A stretch of 64,000 bases of DNA from Methylibium sp035476815. Lineage in GTDB: Bacteria > Pseudomonadota > Gammaproteobacteria > Burkholderiales > Burkholderiaceae_C. Positions 10,943-19,601 of this stretch are shown piece by piece; within the stretch, counting starts at the first letter, position 1, and the number at the start of each line of letters is the position of its first letter. The stretch spans positions 1 through 64,000 of the forward strand of contig DATILD010000080.1 of the NCBI GenBank assembly GCA_035476815.1. The letters are read 5' to 3'. The notes beneath the pieces were generated by a model. That model had not been told where the DNA came from. It saw only the letters and a program-made list of their open reading frames with translations, and made no database searches. A program made the position numbers and the translations under genes.

Positions 10943-11605
10943 TCAGCGCGGGCGCCACCACGCCGCAGCGACGTAGACCAGCGGGACGTAGCACTCCAGC
11001 CACTCCTCGAACAGATAGTCCAGCGACTTGAGGTGGGTCTCGATCGTGATGCCGTAGTCCTCGGCCAGGACGGCCGGAATCCGGTCCAGCACCTTGGACA
11101 CGACCAGCAGCACCGCCGCGCCCAGCAGCACCCGGCCCCACCCGGTGCGGTGCAGGCGCCGGCGCACATAGGCGCGTGTGCCGGCCACCAGGCCCCACAG
11201 CACGATGGCGACCATGCCGAAGGCCAGCACGCCGCCCAGCCACTTGTCGTCGGGGGCGATGGCCGGGTCGCGGTAGAAGCCGCGCTTGAGGAAGCTGGTG
11301 TCGGCAACGACCTTGTGCAGGTCCAGCTCGCGCAGGCCGAACATCAGGCTCAGCCCCGCCAGCGCGAGCGCCACCGCCCCCGGTCGGCCGCGCAGCAACA
11401 GGATCGCCGCCAGCAAGAACCACAGCCGTGCCGAGACCCATTCGATCGGACCGGCCTCGCTGGTCAGCGAGCGGATCAGGGCGGTGTCGTCCTGCCAGGC
11501 GATCGCCGCGAGGACCAGGCTCGACAGCACGAGCAGCAGCAGCGCGACGGACTCGAAGCGGGTGAAGGGCTCGTGGCGGCCGGGCGGGGGGTGAGGGAGG
11601 TTCAT
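10943..11605 (-). CDS. Multi-pass membrane protein of unknown function
   Basis: 220 residues from the ATG of MNLPHPPPGRHEP; the open frame continues further but overlaps the purN promoter region. About six hydrophobic segments alternate with short loops; a conserved-looking segment is GLRELDLHKVVADTSF in the middle, and the C-terminus ends in a membrane helix (LVYVAAAWWR). I do not recognise a named family. It is divergent from purN and 48 bp upstream of the M50 protease gene. Confidence 0.7.
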   Translation of the reverse strand: MNLPHPPPGRHEPFTRFESVALLLLVLSSLVLAAIAWQDDTALIRSLTSEAGPIEWVSARLWFLLAAILLLRGRPGAVALALAGLSLMFGLRELDLHKVVADTSFLKRGFYRDPAIAPDDKWLGGVLAFGMVAIVLWGLVAGTRAYVRRRLHRTGWGRVLLGAAVLLVVSKVLDRIPAVLAEDYGITIETHLKSLDYLFEEWLECYVPLVYVAAAWWRPR

Positions 11606-11696
11606 GCGGAGGGCTGGCGCGGCCGCGGACTGCGGCGCCGCGAAATTATGCCGGTGCGTCCCGGGACGGCGCGGCGCGCGCCTACACTGCGGCGCC

Positions 11697-12323
11697 GTGA
11701 AGCGCATCGTCATCCTCATCTCCGGCCGCGGCTCCAACATGGAGGCGATCGTCGAGGCCTGCACGCGCGAGGGCTGGCCCGCCGAGGTCGTCGCGGTGCT
11801 GAGCAACCGGCCCGAGGCGGCCGGCCTGGCCTGGGCCGCGGCGCGCGGCATTGCGACCGCGGCGGTCGACCACCGAGCCCACGGCGGCCGCGAGCCCTTC
11901 GACGCGGCGCTGGCCGCGGCCATCGATGCCCACCGCCCCGACCTGCTGGTGCTGGCCGGCTTCATGCGCATCCTGACGCCGGGCTTCGTCGAGCACTACG
12001 CGGGCCGCCTGCTCAACATCCACCCCTCGCTGCTGCCGGCCTTCCCGGGCCTGCACACCCACGAGCGGGCCCTGGCGGCCGGCTGCAAGCTGGCCGGCGC
12101 GACCGTGCACTTCGTGACCGCCGAACTGGACCATGGGCCGATCGTGGCCCAGGCGATGGTGCCGGTGCTGCCCGAGGACACGCCCGACACGCTGGCCGCG
12201 CGCGTGCTGAGGCAGGAGCACCGGCTCTATCCGATGGCGCTGCGCTGGTGCGTCGAGGAGGCGCTGGAACTGCGCGAGGGCGTCGTGCGCCACCGCGGCG
12301 GCGCGCCGCAGCTGATGGTCTGA
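11697..12323 (+). CDS. purN: Phosphoribosylglycinamide formyltransferase PurN
   Basis: Transfers a formyl group from 10-formyl-tetrahydrofolate to GAR in purine synthesis. 208 residues, family length. Motifs are the N-terminal ILISGRGSNMEAI, LAGFMRILTP, the catalytic NIHPSLLPAFPG with His, and the conserved Asp region TAELDHGPI. The start is GTG at 11697, chosen because it places the first beta strand at the usual position. TACACT at 11682-11687, about 10 bp before the GTG, resembles a -10 box and would give a very short leader. Confidence 0.95.
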   Translation: MKRIVILISGRGSNMEAIVEACTREGWPAEVVAVLSNRPEAAGLAWAAARGIATAAVDHRAHGGREPFDAALAAAIDAHRPDLLVLAGFMRILTPGFVEHYAGRLLNIHPSLLPAFPGLHTHERALAAGCKLAGATVHFVTAELDHGPIVAQAMVPVLPEDTPDTLAARVLRQEHRLYPMALRWCVEEALELREGVVRHRGGAPQLMV

Positions 12324-12327
12324 GCCC

Positions 12328-12762
12328 TCAGCGCACCACCAGCACGGCGATGCTGGTGTGCGTCAGCACCTTCTGCGTCTCGCTGCCGAGCAGCAGCGCG
12401 CGCATGCCGCGCCGGCCGTGCGAGGCCATCACGATGAGGTCGCAGCCGTTGGCGCTGGCATGCTCGATGATCGCCTCGTAGGGGTGGCTCGCCTCGACGG
12501 TGGCCGCGTCGCAGCGCAGGCCCGCGGCGGTGCAGGCGGCGACCACCTGCTCGACCCGCTTGCGGGCGACCTTCTCCTGCGCGTCGAAGAACTCCTGCGG
12601 CGGCACCGGCTGGATCTCGCTGATCGCCGAGTAGGGGAAGGGCTCCTTGACGCTGACGGCACTGACGCGCGCCCCGAGCGCCTTGGCGAGGCTGATCGCC
12701 GTCTCCGTGGCCTTCGACGTGACGTCGCTGCCGTCGGTCGGTACGAGGATGTGCTGGTACAT
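12328..12762 (-). CDS. Universal stress protein UspA family
   Basis: 144 residues, single Usp domain. N-terminal ILVPTDGSD strand-loop and the ATP-binding signature at the C-terminal part (MASHGRRGMRALLLGS then TSIAVLVVR), i.e. the G-2x-G-9x-G(S/T) pattern of ATP-binding Usp proteins. Cytoplasmic. It converges on purN with a 4-bp gap. The specific stress role cannot be read from sequence. Confidence 0.93.
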   Translation of the reverse strand: MYQHILVPTDGSDVTSKATETAISLAKALGARVSAVSVKEPFPYSAISEIQPVPPQEFFDAQEKVARKRVEQVVAACTAAGLRCDAATVEASHPYEAIIEHASANGCDLIVMASHGRRGMRALLLGSETQKVLTHTSIAVLVVR

Positions 12763-12884
12763 GGCTGCTCCCGCATCGGGTCGCTCGCCCGAGGCAAGGC
12801 AAGACTACACCGACCGCCCCGCCACGGACATTGGGGCAAATCAAGGCGCGGCTGCGCAGCCGCCGGCCGGGTCGTCGCGGCCGC

Positions 12885-13754
12885 TCAGCCGCGCGCCACC
12901 GGCCGCGCCGGGTCGGCGCACCACTCGCTCCAGGAGCCCGGGTAGAGCGCCGCGCCGGGCAGCCCGGCCGCCTCCATCGCCAGCAGGTTGTGGCAGGCGG
13001 TGACGCCGGAGCCGCACTGGTGCACGACCTCGTCGGTCGCCGCTTCGCCGAGCAGGGCCTCGAAGGCGGCGCGCAGTTCGGCCGGCGGGCGGAAGCGGCC
13101 GTCGGCGCCGAGGTTGTCCTTGAACGGCCGGTTCAAGGCGCCGGGGATGTGGCCGGCCACCGGATCCAGCGGCTCGACGTCGCCGCGGAAGCGCTCCGCG
13201 GCGCGGGCATCGACGACGCGCAGGCGGCCGATGCCGCGCAACAGCATGCCGGCGTCGACGGTGTGCACCAGCGGCAGCGCCGGCACGTACTGGGCCGGCA
13301 TCGGCGGCACGGCGGCGTCGGCATCGGCCGCGCCGCCGGCGGCCAGCCAGGCGGCCCAGCCGCCGTCGAGCAGCGCGACCTCGTGGTGGCCGAGCCAGCG
13401 CAGCATCCACCAGGCGCGCGCCGCGTACAGGCCGCCGCTGCGGTCGTAGACCACCACCGGCAGCCCGGCGTCGACGCCGAAGCGGCCGAGCGTGGCCGCG
13501 AAGGCGACGCGCGAGGGCAGCGGGTGGCGACCGCGCGGCCGGCCGTCGGCGGGGGGCGCATGGTCGGCCAGGTGACGGTCGAGGTGCAGGTACAGCGCGC
13601 CCGGCACATGGCTGGCGGCATAGGCACGCTCGCCGGCCGCGGTGTCGGCCAGGTCGAAGCTGACGTCGAACACGCGTGTCGGACGGCGCGCCGCCAGCCG
13701 CTCGGCCAGCGCGGCCGCGTCGACCAGCGGCATCGGCAGCGCGTCGGGGCCCAT
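12885..13754 (-). CDS. sseA: Sulfurtransferase (SseA-like, two rhodanese domains)
   Basis: 289 residues, two tandem rhodanese domains (about 10-140 and 165-285). The active-site loop of the second domain reads CGSGVTAC, the CG[S/T]GVT form typical of 3-mercaptopyruvate sulfurtransferases rather than thiosulfate rhodaneses. The first domain is the inactive structural one. Start at the ATG of MGPDALP; an alternative is MPLVDAA a few codons on. It is 64 bp downstream of the Rieske oxygenase gene on the same strand. Confidence 0.9.
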   Translation of the reverse strand: MGPDALPMPLVDAAALAERLAARRPTRVFDVSFDLADTAAGERAYAASHVPGALYLHLDRHLADHAPPADGRPRGRHPLPSRVAFAATLGRFGVDAGLPVVVYDRSGGLYAARAWWMLRWLGHHEVALLDGGWAAWLAAGGAADADAAVPPMPAQYVPALPLVHTVDAGMLLRGIGRLRVVDARAAERFRGDVEPLDPVAGHIPGALNRPFKDNLGADGRFRPPAELRAAFEALLGEAATDEVVHQCGSGVTACHNLLAMEAAGLPGAALYPGSWSEWCADPARPVARG

Positions 13755-13818
13755 GCTCACTGGGTAACCTCCGTGCTTCGCACTGCGGTGCGAGCCCCTT
13801 CGGGCGGCCGGGCGGGGC

Positions 13819-14970
13819 TCATGCGCCGCCACCGGCGCCGCTGACCTGTCGCCGGTACCACTCGTGGAAATGCTGCATGCCGTCTTCCATCGGGCTTTGG
13901 TAGGGGCCGCGCTCGTCGTCGCCGCGCCGCCACAGCGCCTCGCGGCCGGCGTCCATGCGCAGCGCGATCTCGTCGTCCTCGACGCAGGTCTCCATGTAGG
14001 CGGCCTGCTGGGCCTCGACGAATTCGCGCTCGAAGGCGGCGATCTCCTCGGGGTAGAAGAACTCGACCACGTTGAGCGTCTTGCGCGGGCCCTGCGGGTG
14101 CAGCGTCGAGACCACCAGCACATGCGGGTACCACTCGACCATCACGGTCGGGTGGAGCGTCAGCCAGATCGCGCCATGCTTGGGCGGCCGGCCGTCGTGG
14201 GCGTCGCGACGGTGGTTCAGCAGCACCTCGTGCCACTGACGGTAGACGTCCGAACCCGGCTTGCCGAGCGCCTCGCCGGCATGCTTGGCGATGCCGACCG
14301 TCTGCACCGAGAACTCGCGGCCCATCTGCCAGCGCAGGTCCTCGCAGGTGACGAAGTTGCCCAGGCCCGGGTGGAAGGGGCCGACGTGGTAATCCTCGAG
14401 GTAGACCTCGATGAAGGTCTTCCAGTTGTAGTCGCACTGGTGCAGGTGCACGCGGTCGAACACGTAGCCGCTGAAGTCGAGCTCGGGCGGCAGCGACAGG
14501 TCCTTGACGAGCTCGCCGATCGGGCGCCGCCCCGGACCGCCCTCGAACAGCAGGCCGTTCCACGGCTGCACCGGGTAGTTGTTCAGGTGCAGGCAGGGAT
14601 CGTCGGGGAAGTGCGGCGCGCCGACCAGCCGGCCATGCAGGTCGTAGGTCCAGCGGTGCAGCGGGCAGACGATGTGGCGGCCGGCGTTGCCGCGGCCGCG
14701 CAGCATCACCGCCTGGCGGTGGCGGCAGACGTTGGAGATCAGCTCGATGCCGTCGGCGGTGCGCAGCAGCGCCCGGCCTTCGCCCTCCTGGACCAGCGCA
14801 TGGTGGTCGCCGACCTCGGGCACCGCGAGCGTGTGCCCGAGGTAGCGCGGGCCAGGTCGGATGATGAGCTCCTGCTCGCGTCCATAGACGGCCTCGTCGA
14901 AATAACTCGACACGGGCAGCTGCGCGGCGCTGCGCTCGAGGGCTTCGAGGGTGATGCTCAGATCGGACAT
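13819..14970 (-). CDS. Rieske non-heme iron oxygenase, alpha subunit type
   Basis: 383 residues. Rieske [2Fe-2S] ligands at about residues 83-105 (NVCRHRQ and CPLHRW, the C-X-H and C-X2-H pairs). The catalytic domain has the mononuclear iron motif EDYHVGPFHPGL, the two-histidine region of ring-hydroxylating oxygenases. It resembles the large oxygenase family (SRPBCC fold) acting on aromatic acids, choline-like or quaternary amines; the substrate cannot be assigned. No reductase or ferredoxin gene is adjacent, so electrons must come from a partner elsewhere. Start at MSDLSITLEA. Confidence 0.87.
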   Translation of the reverse strand: MSDLSITLEALERSAAQLPVSSYFDEAVYGREQELIIRPGPRYLGHTLAVPEVGDHHALVQEGEGRALLRTADGIELISNVCRHRQAVMLRGRGNAGRHIVCPLHRWTYDLHGRLVGAPHFPDDPCLHLNNYPVQPWNGLLFEGGPGRRPIGELVKDLSLPPELDFSGYVFDRVHLHQCDYNWKTFIEVYLEDYHVGPFHPGLGNFVTCEDLRWQMGREFSVQTVGIAKHAGEALGKPGSDVYRQWHEVLLNHRRDAHDGRPPKHGAIWLTLHPTVMVEWYPHVLVVSTLHPQGPRKTLNVVEFFYPEEIAAFEREFVEAQQAAYMETCVEDDEIALRMDAGREALWRRGDDERGPYQSPMEDGMQHFHEWYRRQVSGAGGGA

Positions 14971-15172
14971 GATCCGCGGGGTCTCCGGTGGCGACGCCGG
15001 CGGTCCGCCGCCATGGCGGGCATGGCGCGGCGGGTTCGTGGGCGCCCGAAGGACTGGGGCCAGGATTCTAAGGCGCGGGGCGTGGGCCCGCGGACGCCGC
15101 GTACACCCGGCAACGCTTCGTGCCGAGAGGCGCGCCGGGGCCTGACTAGAATCCTTTCGAACCCGCAGCACC

Positions 15173-15430
15173 ATGGCCCGAAGCGCTTCCCCGACCATCA
15201 CCCCCCCTCCCGCCGCGCCCGAGCCGGCGAGCTACGAGGACGCCTTGGCCGAGCTGGAGCGCCTGGTCGCGGCGATGGAAGCCGGCCAGATGCCGCTCGA
15301 CCAGCTGCTCGACGCCTATCGGCGCGGCGCCACGCTGCTCGCCCATTGCCGCTCGCGGCTGGAGGCGGTCGAGCAGCAGGTGCAGGTGCTCGAGGACGGG
15401 CAGCTCAAGCCCTGGGGCGACGCGCCATGA
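15173..15430 (+). CDS. xseB: Exodeoxyribonuclease VII small subunit XseB
   Basis: 85 residues. The family core SYEDALAELERLVAAMEAG and the LLDAYRRGATLLAHCRSRL helix are clear; a proline-rich N-terminal leader of about 20 residues precedes them. It is the first gene of the xseB-ispA-dxs block common in proteobacteria. TAGAAT at 15147-15152 resembles a -10 box about 20 bp before the ATG. Confidence 0.95.
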   Translation: MARSASPTITPPPAAPEPASYEDALAELERLVAAMEAGQMPLDQLLDAYRRGATLLAHCRSRLEAVEQQVQVLEDGQLKPWGDAP

Positions 15431-15506
15431 GCCGGCGCCGGGCCGCCCCAAGCCGGCGAGCGCCCCCTCGGGGGGCAGGAGCGCGCAGCGCGACGTGGGG
15501 CTCGTC
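15431..15506 (+). repeat. Junction hairpin element, copy B
   Basis: It fills the whole xseB-ispA gap. It carries the core CCGGGCCGCCCCAAG, a GC hairpin at about 15459-15475 (CGCCCCC/GGGGGGC) and ends GGGGCTCGTC against the ispA ATG. Same layout and orientation relative to the downstream gene as copy A at 7024-7097. Confidence 0.8.
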
Positions 15507-16412
15507 ATGAAGCGCGATGCCTTCGATGCCTGGGCGCGGGAGCGGCTCGCGGCCGTCGAGACCGCCCTCGAGCGCTGGGTGCCGGCCGAGGCCCCGGCCG
15601 GCCTGGGCGAGGCGATGCGCTATGGGGTGCTCGACGGCGGCAAGCGGCTGCGACCGCTGCTGGCGCTGGCGGCGGCCGAGGCGGTCGGCGCCGATGCCGA
15701 TCCGCAGCGCCGCGAGGCCGCGCTGCGCGCCGCCTGCGCGGTCGAGCTGATCCACGCGTATTCGCTGATCCACGACGACATGCCCTGCATGGACAACGAC
15801 GTGCTGCGCCGTGGCAAGCCGACCGTGCACGTGCAGTTCGGCCAGGCCCGTGCGATGCTGGCCGGCGACGCGATGCAGGCGCTGGCCTTCGAGGTGCTGA
15901 CGCCCGACGAGGCGCTGGTGCCGCTGGCGCTGCAGGCACGGCTGTGCGGCCTGCTGGCCCGCGCCGCCGGGCAGGACGGCATGGCCGGCGGGCAGGCCAT
16001 CGACCTGGCGAGCGTCGGCGTGCCGCTCGGCGAGCACGCGCTGCGCGACATGCACCGCCGCAAGACCGGTGCGCTGCTGCAGGCCAGCGTGCTGATGGGC
16101 GCCGCCTGCGCCGACATCGACCCGGTCGCGCGCCGGGCGCTCAGCGACTACGGCGCGGCGCTCGGACTGGCCTTCCAGGTCATCGACGACGTGCTCGACG
16201 TCACCCAGGCCTCCGACACGCTCGGCAAGACCGCCGGCAAGGACCAGGACAACAACAAGCCCACCTACGTGACCGTGCTCGGCCTGGGGGCCGCGCGCCG
16301 TCACGCGCTGGCGTTGCGCGACGAGGCCCAGGCCGCCTTGGCGCGCAGCGGTCTGACCCGTGCCGCCTGGCTGGCGGTGCTGGCCGACAAGGTGGTCGAG
16401 CGCGACAGCTGA
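15507..16412 (+). CDS. ispA: Farnesyl diphosphate synthase IspA
   Basis: Condenses IPP with DMAPP/GPP to farnesyl-PP. 301 residues from the ATG of MKRDAFDAW; a GTG four codons earlier lies inside the repeat element and is less likely. First aspartate-rich motif DDMPCMDND at about residue 90, GQAID region, and second motif DDVLD. GKTAGKDQDNNKPTY in the C-terminal third is typical of the bacterial short-chain class. Upstream xseB and downstream dxs support the call. Confidence 0.95.
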   Translation: MKRDAFDAWARERLAAVETALERWVPAEAPAGLGEAMRYGVLDGGKRLRPLLALAAAEAVGADADPQRREAALRAACAVELIHAYSLIHDDMPCMDNDVLRRGKPTVHVQFGQARAMLAGDAMQALAFEVLTPDEALVPLALQARLCGLLARAAGQDGMAGGQAIDLASVGVPLGEHALRDMHRRKTGALLQASVLMGAACADIDPVARRALSDYGAALGLAFQVIDDVLDVTQASDTLGKTAGKDQDNNKPTYVTVLGLGAARRHALALRDEAQAALARSGLTRAAWLAVLADKVVERDS

Positions 16413-16437
16413 TCGTGCAGCCTTCACAATCCCTGCC

Positions 16438-18333
16438 ATGAGTGCCAAACCGCTGCTGTCCACGATCGACTCTCCGGCCGATCTGCGACGCCTGTCGCGC
16501 GTCGATCTGCAGCAACTCGCCAATGAACTGCGCGAGCACGTGCTGACCAGCGTCTCGTCCACCGGCGGCCACCTGTCGAGCAACCTCGGCACCGTCGAGC
16601 TGACGATCGCGCTGCACTATGTCTTCAACACTCCCGACGATCGGCTGGTCTGGGACGTCGGCCACCAGACCTATCCGCACAAGATCCTGACCGGCCGGCG
16701 CGACCGCATGGGCGGGCTGCGCCAGCTCGGCGGCATCAGCGGCTTCCCGCGCCGCGACGAGAGCGAGTACGACGCGTTCGGCACCGCGCACAGCAGCACC
16801 TCGATCTCGGCCGCGCTCGGCATGGCGCTGGCCAGCAAGATCAAGGGCGAGCAGCGTCATTCGGTGGCGATCATCGGCGACGGCGCGATGACCGCGGGCA
16901 TGGCCTTCGAGGCGCTGAACAACGCCGGCGTCGCCAACGCCGACATGCTGGTGGTGCTGAACGACAACGACATGTCGATCTCGCCGCCGGTCGGCGCGCT
17001 GAACCGCTATTTCGCGCGGCTGATGTCCGGGCGCTTCTACGCCGCCGCGCGCGAGGGCGCCAAGAGCGTGCTGAAGAACGCGCCGCCGCTGCTCGAGCTG
17101 GCGCGGCGCTTCGAGGAGCATGCCAAGGGCATGGTCGTGCCCGGCACGATCTTCGAGGAGTTCGGTTTCAACTACGTCGGCCCGATCGACGGCCACGATC
17201 TCGACTCGCTGATCCCGACGCTCGAGAACCTGCGCGACAAGCGCGGCCCGCAGTTCCTGCACGTGGTCACGAAGAAGGGCTACGGCTACAAGCTGGCCGA
17301 GGCCGACCCGGTCAAGTACCACGGCCCGACGCCCTTCAACCCGGCCGAGGGGTTGAAGAAGTCCGCCTCGAGCAAGACCACCTTCACCCAGGTGTTCGGC
17401 GGCTGGCTGTGCGACATGGCGGCCCAGGACCCGCGGCTGGTCGGCATCACGCCGGCGATGCGCGAGGGCTCGGGCATGGTCGAGTTCGAGCAGCGCTTCC
17501 CGGATCGCTACTTCGACGTCGGCATCGCCGAGCAGCATGCCGTCACCTTCGCCGGCGGGCTGGCCTGCGAGGGGCTCAAGCCGGTGGTCGCGATCTACTC
17601 GACCTTCCTGCAGCGCGGCTACGACCAGCTGGTCCACGACATCGCGATCCAGAACCTGCCGGTGGTGTTCGCGCTCGACCGTGCCGGCGTCGTGGGGGCC
17701 GACGGCGCCACCCACAACGGCAGCTACGACATCGCCTACATCCGCTGCCTGCCCAACTGCAGCCTGATCGCGCCGGCCGACGAGAACGAGTGCCGCCAGG
17801 CGCTCACGGCCGCGTTCGAGCAGGACCATCCGGTGGCCGTGCGCTACCCGCGCGGCGCCGGGGCCGGCGTCGCCGTCGAGCCGGGGCTGACGCCGCTGCC
17901 CTGGGGCTGCGGCGAGATCCGCCGCGAGGCCGGCGCCGGCGGGCGGCGCATCGCCATCCTCGCCTTCGGGCCGCTGCTGTACGCGGCGCTGACCGCCGCC
18001 GAGCGGCTCGACGCCACGGTGGCCAACATGCGCTACGTGAAGCCGCTGGACACCGAACTGCTGCTGCGTCTCTCGCGCACCCACGACGCGCTGGTGACGG
18101 TCGAGGAGGGCGTGATCGCCGGCGGCGCGGGATCGGCGGTGCTCGAGGCGCTGCAGGCCGCGGGCGTCACGATGCCGGTGCTGACGCTCGGCCTGCCCGA
18201 CGAACACCTGGAGCATGGCGATCCGGCCAAGCTGATGGCGATGCTGGGGCTGGACGCGGCCGGCATCGAGCAGAGCATCCTGAAGCGCTTCGGCGCCAAG
18301 CTCGACCTGGTCCGGCCCGCGATCAACGGTTGA
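16438..18333 (+). CDS. dxs: 1-deoxy-D-xylulose-5-phosphate synthase Dxs
   Basis: First enzyme of the MEP isoprenoid pathway, thiamine-diphosphate dependent. 631 residues, family length. TPP/Mg motif GDGAMTAGMAFEALNNAG at about residue 150, the catalytic His region GTAHSSTSIS, and the transketolase-like middle domain with DRAGVVGADGATHNG. It follows ispA by 25 bp. The ATG at 16438 is used because MSAKPLLSTI leads directly into the conserved LR.L...L..L helix. Confidence 0.97.
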   Translation: MSAKPLLSTIDSPADLRRLSRVDLQQLANELREHVLTSVSSTGGHLSSNLGTVELTIALHYVFNTPDDRLVWDVGHQTYPHKILTGRRDRMGGLRQLGGISGFPRRDESEYDAFGTAHSSTSISAALGMALASKIKGEQRHSVAIIGDGAMTAGMAFEALNNAGVANADMLVVLNDNDMSISPPVGALNRYFARLMSGRFYAAAREGAKSVLKNAPPLLELARRFEEHAKGMVVPGTIFEEFGFNYVGPIDGHDLDSLIPTLENLRDKRGPQFLHVVTKKGYGYKLAEADPVKYHGPTPFNPAEGLKKSASSKTTFTQVFGGWLCDMAAQDPRLVGITPAMREGSGMVEFEQRFPDRYFDVGIAEQHAVTFAGGLACEGLKPVVAIYSTFLQRGYDQLVHDIAIQNLPVVFALDRAGVVGADGATHNGSYDIAYIRCLPNCSLIAPADENECRQALTAAFEQDHPVAVRYPRGAGAGVAVEPGLTPLPWGCGEIRREAGAGGRRIAILAFGPLLYAALTAAERLDATVANMRYVKPLDTELLLRLSRTHDALVTVEEGVIAGGAGSAVLEALQAAGVTMPVLTLGLPDEHLEHGDPAKLMAMLGLDAAGIEQSILKRFGAKLDLVRPAING

Positions 18334-18430
18334 GCCCGTACAAACCCTAGGCTCACTGCTTCTGGCGCACACTGTCGGGCCCGCGACGGACGGGCGCGAG
18401 CGAATCGGGCCTGCTGCGCCCGGGCATCCC

Positions 18431-19249
18431 ATGAACGATCTGACCCATCTCCCCGCCGGCTTGCTCCACATCCCCGACACGCAAAGCGCGCGGGACGAGC
18501 GGCATCTGGCGATCCAGCATGTCGGCGTGAAGCGCCTGCGCTACCCGCTGACCGTGCGCGTCGGCGAGACCGTGGCGCAGACGGCCGCGACCTGGAGCCT
18601 CGACGTGGCGCTGCCGGCCGAGCAGAAGGGCACCCACATGTCGCGCTTCGTCGCCTGGCTCGAGGCGCTGAGCACCGAGCCCGTGCCGCTGGACGCGATG
18701 GCGCTGCGGCGCGAGCTGACCGCGCTGCTCGAGCGCCTGCATGCCGGCGAGGGGCGCATCGAGGCGCGCTTTCACTTCTTCATCCGCAAGCAGGCGCCGG
18801 TGTCCGGCGTCGCGAGCCTGATGGACTACGAGGGCGGCTGGATCGCCGAGCGGCACGCCGGCACCACGCGCGTGTGGTGCGAGGTCGCGGTGCCGGTCAA
18901 GAGCCTGTGCCCCTGCTCGAAGGAGATCTCCGACTACGGCGCGCACAACCAGCGCTCGGTGGTGACGATCCGCGCCGAGCTGCTCGACGGCGCCGAGGTC
19001 GGCTTCGACACGCTGGTCGGCATCGCCGAGGCCTCGGCCTCGAGCGAGATCTGGGGCCTGCTCAAGCGCCCCGACGAGAAGTGGATCACCGAGCGCGCCT
19101 ACGAGAACCCGAAGTTCGTCGAGGACCTGGTGCGCGACGTGGCGCTGCGCTTGAACGCCCAGAGCGGCATCGGGCGCTACCGTGTGGAAGTGGAGAACTT
19201 CGAGTCGATTCACAACCACAGCGCATTCGCGGTCATTGACCGCGAATGA
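18431..19249 (+). CDS. folE2: GTP cyclohydrolase FolE2 (type IB)
   Basis: Converts GTP to 7,8-dihydroneopterin triphosphate; same family (COG1469) as archaeal MptA. 272 residues. The conserved metal/active-site segment is SLCPCSKEISDYGAHNQRS and the C-terminal motif is ENFESIHNHSAFA. As the first pterin enzyme it can feed folate and, in this organism, H4MPT synthesis; mptG, folB and pabBC lie 1-25 kb to the right. The last dozen codons are duplicated downstream at 19334-19372. A weak ACACTGT match lies at 18369-18375. Confidence 0.95.
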   Translation: MNDLTHLPAGLLHIPDTQSARDERHLAIQHVGVKRLRYPLTVRVGETVAQTAATWSLDVALPAEQKGTHMSRFVAWLEALSTEPVPLDAMALRRELTALLERLHAGEGRIEARFHFFIRKQAPVSGVASLMDYEGGWIAERHAGTTRVWCEVAVPVKSLCPCSKEISDYGAHNQRSVVTIRAELLDGAEVGFDTLVGIAEASASSEIWGLLKRPDEKWITERAYENPKFVEDLVRDVALRLNAQSGIGRYRVEVENFESIHNHSAFAVIDRE

Positions 19250-19333
19250 GCCAGCGCGGCGCGCTGGCTGCGCGCCATGCGCGCGGCTGCGGTTGCGGCA
19301 ACGACTCGCTTCGCACAGCGAAGTGTGCGTTGT

Positions 19334-19372
19334 CACAACCATTCGGCATTCGCGGTCATCGAGCGCCATTAG
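19334..19372 (+). pseudogene. Duplicated 3' end of folE2
   Basis: Thirteen codons reading HNHSAFAVIERH plus stop, matching the folE2 C-terminus HNHSAFAVIDRE with stop at 19211-19249. The match at DNA level starts abruptly at CACAACCA and runs to the stop. No start codon or upstream homology is visible, so this is a remnant. It suggests a past duplication or replacement of the folE2 3' end. Confidence 0.75.
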
Positions 19373-19429
19373 GGCGACCCTCGGGTCGCGGGGTTGGCGC
19401 GATGGCGTCTTGGCGCGACGATCAGGGCC

Positions 19430-19588
19430 ATGGACAGCCCCTCGCCCCACCCGTCCCAGCCGCTGCCGCCCGGTCTGCTGAGCACCGACGAGGAGGCCTG
19501 GGGTGCGCTGCGCGACGAGCTCGCCGAGCTCAACGTCCAGCTCGAGTACCTGAGGCTGCTCCTCAAGCTCGGCGTGCACCGCCTCTGA
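19430..19588 (+). CDS. Small coiled-coil-like protein
   Basis: 52 residues. A Pro/Ser-rich N-terminus is followed by one amphipathic helix (ALRDELAELNVQLEYLRLLLKLGV) with leucines every three to four residues, suggesting self-association. No signal peptide. The start is the ATG of MDSPSPHP; an upstream in-frame ATG would add 12 residues. It converges on the HAD phosphatase gene. No family recognised; it is retained because the helix is regular and codon usage looks coding. Confidence 0.5.
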   Translation: MDSPSPHPSQPLPPGLLSTDEEAWGALRDELAELNVQLEYLRLLLKLGVHRL

Positions 19589-19601
19589 GGCGGCGCCGGC
19601 C

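Noticed and set aside
18368..18376. CACACTGTC before folE2 as a fifth copy of the H4MPT palindrome
   Set aside because: Only the left half and centre match; the right arm does not complete the palindrome.
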